DNA of 5,937 nt, taken from Acetobacteraceae bacterium (GTDB taxonomy: Bacteria > Pseudomonadota > Alphaproteobacteria > Acetobacterales > Acetobacteraceae). The position numbers were made by a program, and so were the translations under genes. This document shows positions 1 through 5,937 of the stretch, piece by piece (the first letter of the stretch is position 1; every line of letters starts with the position of its first letter). The stretch covers positions 1 through 5,937 of the forward strand of contig DAICYU010000279.1 in the NCBI GenBank assembly GCA_027311485.1. Direction: 5' to 3'. Under the pieces are notes generated by a model, which saw nothing but the letters and a program-made list of their open reading frames with translations, did no database searches and was not told where the DNA came from.

Positions 1-580
1 CAAGCGTCGCCAGGACCCGCGCGCCGCGTACCGTCAGGCCCTCCGAACTCTCCTTGACCACCTGAAGAGCGGTACCCTCCTGCAGTTTGAACATGCCGCT
101 CATGTCACGGCTGCGCTGCAGATTGATCAGCGCGTGCGTCAGCACCAGGTCGTTGTCGGCGATGTAGCGGTAGTAGCGGCGCATGTTCTCGGCGAACGCT
201 GGATTGCCGCGCCCGAAATAGTCCGCCGAACCGGCCCAGCATGCGAACGTGACATTCATGAAATCCGGCGACCGGCCCATCATGCCGCAGGTCGTCCGGG
301 CCCAGTTGAGCATCATGTCGCGCTTGCGGACCAGATCCTCCTGCGTTCGCGGAATCATGAAGGACAGACCCAGCGTATCGCCGGTCTCGGGGCAGGCGAA
401 CGTCATGGCGGCGCGATGCGCCGGATCGGATTGCAGGTCGTAGAGCGATGCAATCGCCTGGGCGCCTCTGGCGAGCCCGGGGTGGCTGGTGACGTCCATG
501 ACGCGCTCACCGCGCAGCCAGACCTCGGCCGGATGGTGACGCAGGCCGGCCAGATATTGAGCCCCGGTGCGTGCTGGCAC
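1..580 (-). CDS. HpaB-family flavin-dependent monooxygenase (4-hydroxyphenylacetate 3-hydroxylase-like), N-terminal part
   Basis: Minus-strand frame of 193 codons from a GTG at 578-580, open to the left window edge, so the C-terminal 60% or so is missing (family members are usually about 480-520 residues). The translation matches the HpaB/PvcC/TftD type of FADH2-using two-component phenol hydroxylase. It has RTGAQYLAGL (residues 4-13), VWLRGERVMDVTSHP (20-34), PETGDTLGLSFMIPR (64-78), GMMGRSPDFMN (99-109), FAENMRRYY (129-137) and LTHALINLQ (147-155). By family knowledge such enzymes ortho-hydroxylate phenols using reduced flavin from a separate reductase. The conserved Arg (R103) and His (H149) of the E. 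coli substrate site (R113, H155) are present, but the Tyr (Y117) is Phe107, and about four extra residues lie between them. The substrate is therefore uncertain and I give no symbol. The start is supported by GGAGG five bases upstream; no ATG fits better. It follows the unknown gene after an 84-base gap and is probably a separate transcription unit. Confidence 0.88.
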   Translation of the reverse strand, partial: MPARTGAQYLAGLRHHPAEVWLRGERVMDVTSHPGLARGAQAIASLYDLQSDPAHRAAMTFACPETGDTLGLSFMIPRTQEDLVRKRDMMLNWARTTCGMMGRSPDFMNVTFACWAGSADYFGRGNPAFAENMRRYYRYIADNDLVLTHALINLQRSRDMSGMFKLQEGTALQVVKESSEGLTVRGARVLATL

Positions 581-585
581 TGTAT

Positions 586-590
586 CCTCC
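586..590 (-). promoter_or_regulatory. Ribosome binding site deciding the GTG start of the HpaB-like gene
   Basis: The minus strand reads GGAGG, then ATACA, then GTG. This is a near-perfect Shine-Dalgarno sequence with five-base spacing. It is the strongest such site in the window and fixes the non-ATG start. Confidence 0.75.
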
Positions 591-614
591 CGTTGTTTTT
601 GCTTGTGCCGGGAG
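587..614 (-). repeat. Short inverted repeat overlapping the Shine-Dalgarno of the HpaB-like gene
   Basis: On the minus strand, CTCCCG (609-614) and CGGGAG (587-592) form a perfect 6-bp inverted repeat around a 16-base A-rich loop. The second arm contains most of the GGAGG ribosome binding site. If both arms are in the mRNA the stem could mask the site. There is no T-run after it, so it is not a typical terminator. A 6-bp GC stem can arise by chance in GC-rich DNA. Confidence 0.35.
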
Positions 615-641
615 TCTCGGAGTGCGTCGGGCTGCGGTCAA
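613..641 (-). promoter_or_regulatory. Candidate sigma-70 type promoter for the HpaB-like gene (weak)
   Basis: The minus strand has TTGACC at 636-641, a good -35 match. After a 17-base spacer comes GAGACT at 613-618, which matches only three of six -10 positions. The location, about 33 bases before the GTG, suits a promoter for the monooxygenase, but the -10 is poor and this is only a candidate. If it is used, transcription would start near 606 and the upstream arm of the inverted repeat (609-614) would not be transcribed. Confidence 0.25.
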
Positions 642-664
642 GGCTGGGTGCGTCGGCAGTTCGG

Positions 665-2779
665 CTACCAGGGTGCGGCCAGCGCGCACGTCACGGTTTG
701 GCGGGCAATGACGCCCATGGCGGCGATGTGCTCCAATGGCACGCCACGGGTCAGTGCGTTTGCCGTCGCGGCCATGCCCATGGTCATCCGGCGATAACGC
801 GGATCGCTGCTCGCCTGGCACCACAGGCTCATCAGCAGAAACCGCTCCGCCCATATGGCTCTGCGGTTCGGCAGGATATCAGCCATGACCGCGCCCGCCA
901 GCCGCTCCGGATCGTTGCGCGGCAGCGTCTTCAGCGCGGCGGCCACGTGCGGCCCCTCCTCAAACCAAGTGGAGAGCGTCTGAGTGTCGGTCAGGTAGCC
1001 GGCCGCCTTTGTCAGCGCCGTGTGGCGGTCGTCCGGGCGCCGATCCACGGCGGGCGGTTCGGCGGTCAGCCGTTCGGATTCGCCCGCGATATCCAGGCGG
1101 CGCGCTTTCCAGTCCACGCCGTTCAGGCCTTCCGCCACTTGCAGGAATGACGGCGGCGGGACCGTTTGGGTCTCAACCGCACAGCCGAGCGCATGCTGCA
1201 CCATGGAATCGACGAAATCGCGGGAGACCTTGGCCATCGGAACTTCCTGCTGGGCGCTCCGCAACATCTGCGTCAAGCGGCCCCGCGACAGGTCTGCGTC
1301 TTCCCAGGCATCGACGATGCCTTTGCCGTGACGCAGCAGTAGGGCGCGGAAGCTGCCCGTCCGGTGGCCGCGGCTGACGACGATGATGCTTTGTGCCCCG
1401 GAACCGTCGATCATCGACGCATGGTATTCGGCGTCGGGTGGCATCTTCGGCCAGGAGCCGATTTCGACCCCGGCGAGCCTTGCCTTGCGAATCAGCGTGT
1501 CGACCGCCTCGCGCTCATGCTCGGGAAGCCAGTTTCGAACCGCGATGATGCGGCGTAGGGTGGCCGGTGCCAGGGTTTCCGGGCGCGCCGTCTCGGTCAG
1601 CGCGGCGACCGCGCCTTGGCGAACCGCGGGATCGGGATCGAGGATCATCAGCCCGGCGGCTTGCCGCATGATGTCATGGCTGGATCTTGCCAACAGGTCG
1701 GTGAGGAATCCGCGCATGTCGGACGGCATGACGGCGCCGGCATTCCCCAAGGTTTCGATGACCTGGAACGGCGTGTCCATGGCCGCGGCCATCTCGTCCA
1801 GGGTGACCTGCATCGTTTCGGCCAGCTGCTCGGCCGTGCCGACATCCTCGTCGGTGAACCCTGCCTCGGCCAGGGCGTGCTGCATGTCATCGGACACGGG
1901 TATTTTGGCCTGTGTCATGGCCTGGGCCATCATCATGAAGACGATCGGGTTGCCGCCTTGACTGGCGAAGGTCAGCAGCCGCTGCTGGAAGTCGCGCAGC
2001 ATGGTGTCCGCCCAGGCCCAGCCGCGGTCCTGACGGTAGCGGACAAGTTCCAGTTGCATGCTCAGCAGCACACCGTAGGCGGTGACAGCGGGATCGTCCG
2101 CGTCCGCCGTTTCGGCGGCGGCGATCAAAGCCTCGGTGATCACCGGCAGGGTCTGCGGCGCCTGCGTCAACCAGATGTGATCCTCGGTCTTGATCTCGGT
2201 GCCCGGCTGCCGCACAAGCCGCTTGGCAATGGCCTTGATCCGGCTGCGATCCACCGCGGTTGCGGCAGGCGGTTCCGCCGGATTGTCGCCGATCAGGGCT
2301 GCGGCATAATCGTCGTCCTCGGCCTCCTCTGGGTCGACCATGCCGTCCAGTTCGTCGATGTCGTCTTCGGGATCGGTGCTGAAGCAGTATTCGTCGATCT
2401 GATCGATAGCGTCCTGAAGCGTCTCCCGGTCGCCGCGCCGATCGGATACCTTCGGCTTCAGGAGTTCCTGATTATCGAAGCTCCAGCTGCCTTCGACGGA
2501 GGCGCCGAAATCCCGGTGTGAAAAGGCGACCCGGAACATCGTCCAGGTGCGCATCGCCTCAAGACGAACCGTGCACGGCGAGTCAAATACATCGACCGTG
2601 GCTTCATCAAGGATGACGCTCCCGGCCGGCCGTGATCGCCTGGCCGAAAGCTGTTGCCGGTAGATGTCTTCGTTGTCGGGATCAAAGAAGTACTCAGCCA
2701 GAATTCGTTCGGCTGTTTCAATCAGCGAAATGTCAATGTCGTCCGGCTCAATCGGCTGGCGGTCGGGCTTTTTGCTCAT
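665..2779 (-). CDS. Uncharacterised 704-residue protein with acidic stretch and HEAT-like helical repeats
   Basis: I do not recognise this protein. The chosen ATG (2777-2779) has GGAG seven bases upstream and yields MSKKPDRQPIEPDD. A longer reading from 2839 is possible but would lie deeper inside engB and has no better site. No signal peptide or membrane segment is visible, so it is probably cytoplasmic. Seen regions: an N-terminal alpha/beta-looking segment (about 15-135) with an aromatic, arginine-rich core (RTWTMFRVAFSHRDFG, 77-92); a strongly acidic linker (about 136-158, rich in D/E); a long helical region (about 177-440), of which 351-435 has the look of HEAT/armadillo repeats (e.g. 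DPDPAVRQGAVAALTE, 381-396); a beta-like segment (about 450-495, ASMIDGSGAQSIIVVSRG then ALLLRHGKGIVDAW); and a helical C-terminus. Its first 32 bases overlap the end of engB, so it is probably translated with it. Helical-repeat folds often bind proteins or nucleic acids, but no function can be assigned. The TAG stop is at 665-667. Confidence 0.85.
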   Translation of the reverse strand: MSKKPDRQPIEPDDIDISLIETAERILAEYFFDPDNEDIYRQQLSARRSRPAGSVILDEATVDVFDSPCTVRLEAMRTWTMFRVAFSHRDFGASVEGSWSFDNQELLKPKVSDRRGDRETLQDAIDQIDEYCFSTDPEDDIDELDGMVDPEEAEDDDYAAALIGDNPAEPPAATAVDRSRIKAIAKRLVRQPGTEIKTEDHIWLTQAPQTLPVITEALIAAAETADADDPAVTAYGVLLSMQLELVRYRQDRGWAWADTMLRDFQQRLLTFASQGGNPIVFMMMAQAMTQAKIPVSDDMQHALAEAGFTDEDVGTAEQLAETMQVTLDEMAAAMDTPFQVIETLGNAGAVMPSDMRGFLTDLLARSSHDIMRQAAGLMILDPDPAVRQGAVAALTETARPETLAPATLRRIIAVRNWLPEHEREAVDTLIRKARLAGVEIGSWPKMPPDAEYHASMIDGSGAQSIIVVSRGHRTGSFRALLLRHGKGIVDAWEDADLSRGRLTQMLRSAQQEVPMAKVSRDFVDSMVQHALGCAVETQTVPPPSFLQVAEGLNGVDWKARRLDIAGESERLTAEPPAVDRRPDDRHTALTKAAGYLTDTQTLSTWFEEGPHVAAALKTLPRNDPERLAGAVMADILPNRRAIWAERFLLMSLWCQASSDPRYRRMTMGMAATANALTRGVPLEHIAAMGVIARQTVTCALAAPW

Positions 2780-3521
2780 TGTTGGTCTCCGGTTCGGCAA
2801 GACTGGCCAGTTCGGCCCGGAGTGCGGCGATGCCATCACCGGTTTCGCTGCTCGTCGCGATGATCGACGGATAAGCGGCCGGATGGCTACGGGCGAGTTG
2901 TTCAGCCTCGCGCAGCTTACGCCCGAACGCGGCCGGCTTCACCCCATCGGTTTTGGTCAGCACGATCTGGAATGTCACGGCCGCGCGATCCAGCAACTCC
3001 ATCACGTCGCGGTCGGACTGTTTGACCTCGATTCGCGCATCGAGCAGCAGTACGACGCGCCGAAGGGACGGGCGGCCACGCAGGTAATCGAACATCAGGC
3101 CCTGCCAGTCGGCCTTGATATCCTTGGAGGCGCGTGCGTACCCATAGCCCGGCATATCCACCAGCGTCAGCCGGTCGCCGAGGTTGAAGAAGTTCAGCTG
3201 CCGCGTCCGGCCTGGTTCGGCGGAGGTCCGGGCCAGCGCCTTCCGCCCGGTCAGCGCGTTCAGCAGCGACGATTTCCCGACATTCGACCGTCCGGCGAAG
3301 GCGATCTCGGGGCCGACAACTGGCGGTAACTGATCCAGCCGTTGCGCGGCATAGAAAAACTGACACTCGGCGGCAAACAGCAAGCGGCCGGCTTCGAGCG
3401 CGGCCGCCTGCTGTTCTGGTGTCAGCCCTTCGGACGGTGGTTCCTGGGGGATGAATTCCTTGGGGGTCAAGTCCGGGCCAGCGAGGGCTTGGCGAGACGG
3501 GTGCGTCGCTGGATCAGCCAT
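2748..3521 (-). CDS. engB: Ribosome-biogenesis GTPase EngB (YihA/YsxC)
   Basis: TRAFAC-class (TrmE-Era-EngA-EngB-Septin) GTPase; family members act in the cytoplasm in late large-subunit ribosome assembly and are usually essential. Motifs in the 257-residue reading: G1 GRSNVGKS (77-84), G2 threonine within PGRTRQ (T106), G3 DMPGYGYA (122-129), G4 TKTD (189-192) and G5 around SSETG (224-228). The upstream segment RLLFAAECQFFYAAQRLDQLPP (46-67) matches the usual alphaproteobacterial EngB start. The typical family length is about 200-220 residues, so the ATG at 3521 adds about 40 extra N-terminal residues and overlaps yidC by 55 bases without a good ribosome binding site. An alternative TTG at 3468-3470 overlaps the yidC stop as TTGA and gives 240 residues. 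The true start is uncertain; the identity is not. It ends inside the start of the next gene. EngB next to yidC is a common alphaproteobacterial arrangement. Confidence 0.95.
   Translation of the reverse strand: MADPATHPSRQALAGPDLTPKEFIPQEPPSEGLTPEQQAAALEAGRLLFAAECQFFYAAQRLDQLPPVVGPEIAFAGRSNVGKSSLLNALTGRKALARTSAEPGRTRQLNFFNLGDRLTLVDMPGYGYARASKDIKADWQGLMFDYLRGRPSLRRVVLLLDARIEVKQSDRDVMELLDRAAVTFQIVLTKTDGVKPAAFGRKLREAEQLARSHPAAYPSIIATSSETGDGIAALRAELASLAEPETNNEQKARPPAD
2787..2790 (-). promoter_or_regulatory. Ribosome binding site choosing the start of the 704-residue protein
   Basis: The minus strand reads GGAG, then seven bases, then ATG at 2779. The site lies inside the last codons of engB and supports the internal ATG over the longer reading from 2839. 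Confidence 0.6.
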
Positions 3522-5221
3522 TGCTGTGCGACCGAGAGGGTGTTGTTCCAGCTCCAGTAGATGATCAAGCCGGCCGGGAACTTCGCCATCATGAAGGTGA
3601 AGACAATCGGCATGAACTGGAACATGCGGGCCTGCACCGGGTCCGGCTGCGGCGGGTTCATCTTCTGCTGCAGGAACATGGTGCAGCCCATGATCAAGGG
3701 CCAGGCACCCAGGTGCAGCAGCGGAACGTAGGCGGCGGGGTTGAACGGGATCAGGCCAAACAGGTTGAAGACGTTCGTCGGATCAACCTGTGAGAGGTCG
3801 TGGATCCAGCCGAAGAAAGGCGCCTGCCGCATCTCGATGGTGACGAAAATCACCTTGTAGAGCGAGAAGAACACCGGGATCTGCACGATCATCGGCAGGC
3901 AGCCCGAGGCCGGATTCACCTTTTCCGCCCGGTAAAGCCCCATCATCTCCTGCTGCATCTTCTGCGGGTCGTCCTTGAACCGTTCCCGCATCGCCGTCAT
4001 TTTCGGCGCCAGCAGCTTCATCTTGCTCATGGAGCGGTAGGAGTAGTTGGCCAGCGGGAAGAACAGCGCCTTCACGCACACCGTGAAGATCATGATGGCG
4101 ACGCCGAAGTTGCCGACCAGGTTGTTCAGCCAGTCCAGCGCCAGGAAGATCGGGCGCGTCAGGAACCAGAACCAACCCCAGTCCACCGCGTCGTCGAAGC
4201 GGGGGATATGCAGGCTCGACTGATAGTCGCGCAGCAGCGACACGACCTTGGCACCAGCGAAAACATGCGAGACGGTTGTAACGTCGCCATTCGCAGCCGC
4301 GGTCAGCGGATTTGTGGCGATGTAATCGACCTGATAATGTGGCCCGTTCTGGTCGATGTAGCGGAAATTGACTTTCGATTCAGTACCTTGGGGTGGGATC
4401 ATCGACACCAGCCAATACTTGTCGGTGATGCCGGCCCAACCACCGTCGCTGGTGGCGTCATAGGCAAGTCCGGCCTGCTTTTCGCCAGCCGACTTCGCCT
4501 TCGAGTACGTGGTTTCCTGCAGCGTGTTGTTAACGACGCCCAGCAGACCCTCAAACAATACGTAGTAGCCCGATACCTCGGGCTGCGAATCCCGGCGGAT
4601 GCGTGACCACGGGAACAGCTTGACCGGCTGCCCGGTCGTGTTGCGCACCGTCTGGGAAACGGTGAACATGTAGTTGTCGTCGATCGCCAGACCGATCTGG
4701 AAGGTCAGGCCGGCGCCGTTATTCCAAGTAAGCTCCACCGGCTTGCCGGGTGCGAGTGTATCGGCGGAGGCAGCCCAAACCGTGTTGTTGTCCGGCAGCT
4801 TCACCGCTTCGCCGGCCGGCGCGGTCCAGCCATATTGCACGTAATACGGATGCGCTTCCGAAGGCGGCTCCAGCAGCGGCACCAGCGGTGAGTTCGGCGA
4901 AACCGTCTCGTGATAGTCTTTCAGCACGATGTCGTCGATCCGCGCGCCCAGAAGGCTGATGGAGCCTTCGACCTTCGGCGCATCGATCTTCACCCGCGGC
5001 ACATTGCGCGGCACAGCCTCGGACGTGGCAGGCGCGGCGGGCGCATTGGCGCTGGGGCCGCCTTCCCGCGGCGTAGTGACCGGATGCTTGTTCGCCTCCT
5101 CGGCCAGCTGCAGCGCATTGTGCTGCGGTGGCCGGGCGAGATGTGGCGCGACCAGGTATTGGAAGCCCAACAGGATCGCCAGCGATATCGCGACCGCCAG
5201 GAAGAGCCGTTTCTGATCCAT
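3467..5221 (-). CDS. yidC: Membrane protein insertase YidC
   Basis: Oxa1/Alb3/YidC-family insertase of the inner membrane, working alone or with SecYEG. The reading is 584 residues, in the range of Gram-negative YidC (E. coli 548). Order: TM1 (about 5-24, LFLAVAISLAILLGFQYLV); a Pro/Ala-rich linker (about 45-75); a large periplasmic beta domain (about 80-335); then the conserved membrane core. The core has TM2 with its preceding helix (about 348-392), a cytoplasmic helical hairpin (about 395-432, SMSKMKLLAPKM then MMGLYRAEKVNP), TM3 (about 440-462, GCLPMIVQIPVFFSLYKVI), TM4 (about 495-516) and TM5 (about 533-560). Lys384 in TVCVKALFFPL sits where E. coli has the groove Arg366, so the needed positive charge is kept. 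The C-terminus is short and basic. I chose the ATG at 5219-5221, which overlaps the yidD stop by one base (TGATG); a TTG one codon upstream would add one residue. Confidence 0.97.
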   Translation of the reverse strand: MDQKRLFLAVAISLAILLGFQYLVAPHLARPPQHNALQLAEEANKHPVTTPREGGPSANAPAAPATSEAVPRNVPRVKIDAPKVEGSISLLGARIDDIVLKDYHETVSPNSPLVPLLEPPSEAHPYYVQYGWTAPAGEAVKLPDNNTVWAASADTLAPGKPVELTWNNGAGLTFQIGLAIDDNYMFTVSQTVRNTTGQPVKLFPWSRIRRDSQPEVSGYYVLFEGLLGVVNNTLQETTYSKAKSAGEKQAGLAYDATSDGGWAGITDKYWLVSMIPPQGTESKVNFRYIDQNGPHYQVDYIATNPLTAAANGDVTTVSHVFAGAKVVSLLRDYQSSLHIPRFDDAVDWGWFWFLTRPIFLALDWLNNLVGNFGVAIMIFTVCVKALFFPLANYSYRSMSKMKLLAPKMTAMRERFKDDPQKMQQEMMGLYRAEKVNPASGCLPMIVQIPVFFSLYKVIFVTIEMRQAPFFGWIHDLSQVDPTNVFNLFGLIPFNPAAYVPLLHLGAWPLIMGCTMFLQQKMNPPQPDPVQARMFQFMPIVFTFMMAKFPAGLIIYWSWNNTLSVAQQWLIQRRTRLAKPSLART

Positions 5222-5463
5222 CAATGCCCCATTTGCCCATCGGTCCCTGGTACGGGATCGACACCGCCTTCATGCCAAGGATTGCAGCGAAGAATTCGCC
5301 TGGCCGCCAACGCCGAACCGCGCGCCGCGCCGTGCAGGCGCAGTGCTTCGATGGCATACTCGCTGCACGACGGCCAGAAACGGCAATGCGCGCCAATCAG
5401 CGGCCGAATGGTCCACTGGTAGGCCCGTACTGCGCCAATTCCAACCCGCGCTGCAGGAGTCAT
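5221..5463 (-). CDS. yidD: Membrane protein insertion efficiency factor YidD
   Basis: Small (80-residue) protein of the YidD family (DUF37, formerly 'haemolytic domain'). It is membrane-associated and assists YidC-dependent insertion. Family signatures are complete: YQWTIRPLIGAHCRFWPSCS (15-34), SEYAIEALRLHG (34-45), and RRILRCNPWHEGGVDPVP (55-72), including the three conserved cysteines (27, 33, 60). Its length is within the family's usual 70-110 residues. The ATG overlaps the rnpA stop by four bases (ATGA), and AGGGG lies four bases upstream. The stop shares one base with the yidC ATG. Its position between rnpA and yidC is the widespread conserved one and supports the call. Confidence 0.96.
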   Translation of the reverse strand: MTPAARVGIGAVRAYQWTIRPLIGAHCRFWPSCSEYAIEALRLHGAARGSALAARRILRCNPWHEGGVDPVPGTDGQMGH

Positions 5464-5819
5464 AATACCCCTGTCCGTTCCATGGCGCGCCTGATATCAG
5501 ATTGCAGCGCGATGAAATCGCGTTTGCGTGTGCTATCGCGCCCGATCAGCACAAGATCGACCCCTTTAACCGGGTGTTGCGCCAGCACCAGCCGCGCAGC
5601 TTCCTTCAGGCGGCGGCGGGACCTGTTGCGCACCACGGCGTTGCCGACTTTGCGGGTGACGGTAAAGCCGAGCCGAACCGGTTCGTCATCGGTGCGCTGC
5701 AATGCCTGTAGAACCACGCCACCAACCGCAGCCTTGCGGCCCGATTTGGCGGTTTCCAGAAACTGCTTCCGGCGCTTCAGACGGCCTGTTTCGGCGTGAT
5801 GTGGGGGCAGGGCTGGCAT
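5460..5819 (-). CDS. rnpA: Ribonuclease P protein component
   Basis: Protein subunit of RNase P, which binds the catalytic RNA and pre-tRNA 5' leader and helps remove the leader. The 119-residue reading has the family layout. It starts with a basic segment RLKRRKQFLETAKSGRK (13-29, the 'L-x-F' type entry), then RLGFTVTRKVGNAVVRNR (49-66), and the basic signature RNRSRRRLKEAAR (64-76) that contacts RNA. It ends with DLVLIGRDSTRKRDFIALQSDI. Usual length is 110-130 residues. I chose the ATG at 5817-5819; GTG codons at 5835-5837 and 5829-5831 are possible alternatives, and none has a strong ribosome binding site. The same frame is open back to 5933 but that part overlaps rpmH in another frame and is not RnpA-like. 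The gene begins 25 bases after rpmH and overlaps yidD by four bases. Confidence 0.95.
   Translation of the reverse strand: MPALPPHHAETGRLKRRKQFLETAKSGRKAAVGGVVLQALQRTDDEPVRLGFTVTRKVGNAVVRNRSRRRLKEAARLVLAQHPVKGVDLVLIGRDSTRKRDFIALQSDIRRAMERTGVL
5468..5472 (-). promoter_or_regulatory. Ribosome binding site of yidD
   Basis: The minus strand reads AGGGG, then TATT, then ATG. The spacing is a little short. Together with the ATGA overlap it supports the yidD start and suggests coupling to rnpA translation. Confidence 0.45.
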
Positions 5820-5844
5820 GGTCAGGCACACCAGCACGTCCGAC

Positions 5845-5937
5845 TCAGGCGGACAGGCGCTTACGGCCCTTGGCCCGCCGGTTGGCCAGAACCTTGCGGC
5901 CGCCCACCGTCTCCATCCGGGCGCGGAAGCCATGCCG
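5845..5937 (-). CDS. rpmH: 50S ribosomal protein L34, C-terminal part
   Basis: The last 30 codons read RHGFRARMETVGGRKVLANR followed by RAKGRKRLSA and a TGA at 5845-5847. This is the highly conserved, very basic tail of bacterial L34, a large-subunit ribosomal protein of about 44 residues, so roughly 14 N-terminal residues lie beyond the right window edge. The HGFRxRM and GRKVLxxRRxKGRxxLSA motifs are typical. It is the first gene of the rpmH-rnpA-yidD-yidC block; its promoter must be outside the window. Confidence 0.96.
   Translation of the reverse strand, partial: RHGFRARMETVGGRKVLANRRAKGRKRLSA

Noticed and set aside
587..614. Rho-independent terminator between the unknown gene and the monooxygenase
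   Set aside because: The stem is only 6 bp with a 16-base loop, and no T-run follows on the minus strand.
507..854. Minus-strand open frame of 115 codons spanning the gap between the unknown gene and the monooxygenase
   Set aside because: It overlaps both genes in another frame, and the monooxygenase start with its strong ribosome binding site lies inside it. The translation shows no family features.
134..1150. Long plus-strand open frame (338 codons) opposite the monooxygenase and the unknown gene
   Set aside because: It lies antisense across two well-supported genes and their gap, its translation is rich in R, G, A and H without any recognisable motif, and such frames are expected opposite GC-rich genes.
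1616..2521. Plus-strand open frame of 301 codons
   Set aside because: It is entirely antisense to the 704-residue gene, has low-complexity G/H/R/V composition, and has no ribosome binding site or motif that I can support.
3800..4606. Plus-strand open frame of 268 codons
   Set aside because: It is entirely antisense to yidC, whose identity is certain; its composition (H, R, E, V rich) is that of a shadow frame.
5820..5933. N-terminal extension of the rnpA frame back to 5933
   Set aside because: This part reads through rpmH in another frame and does not resemble RnpA; the ATG at 5819 gives the normal length.

Overview
The window is GC-rich and carries all its supported genes on the minus strand. 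Its right half is the classic rpmH–rnpA–yidD–yidC–engB block. The gene order, the YidC sequence style (N-terminal MDQKRLFLAVAISLAILLGFQ; Lys at the hydrophilic-groove position) and the base composition suggest an alphaproteobacterium. A member of the Rhodospirillales/Acetobacteraceae is my best guess, by inference only.

Layout in the direction of transcription (right to left): the last 30 residues of ribosomal protein L34 (rpmH, cut by the window edge); rnpA, the RNase P protein; yidD, a small membrane protein-insertion factor; yidC, the inner-membrane insertase; engB (yihA/ysxC), a ribosome-assembly GTPase; and a 704-residue protein I do not recognise. An 84-base gap follows, then the first 193 codons of an HpaB-family (4-hydroxyphenylacetate 3-hydroxylase-like) flavin monooxygenase, which runs off the left edge and starts at a GTG.

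The genes from rnpA to the 704-residue protein are tightly packed. rnpA/yidD overlap by 4 bases (ATGA) and yidD/yidC by 1 base (TGATG). yidC/engB overlap by up to 55 bases and engB/unknown by 32 bases. This points to one coupled transcript devoted to ribosome parts, tRNA processing, membrane protein insertion and ribosome assembly. The unknown protein sits at its end, with HEAT-like helical repeats and a strongly acidic stretch. The monooxygenase is probably a separate unit with its own strong Shine-Dalgarno sequence.

I see no mobile element, CRISPR array, tRNA or rRNA, and no clear exotic system. The points most worth a second look are the unknown 704-residue gene coupled to engB and the substituted active-site tyrosine in the monooxygenase.
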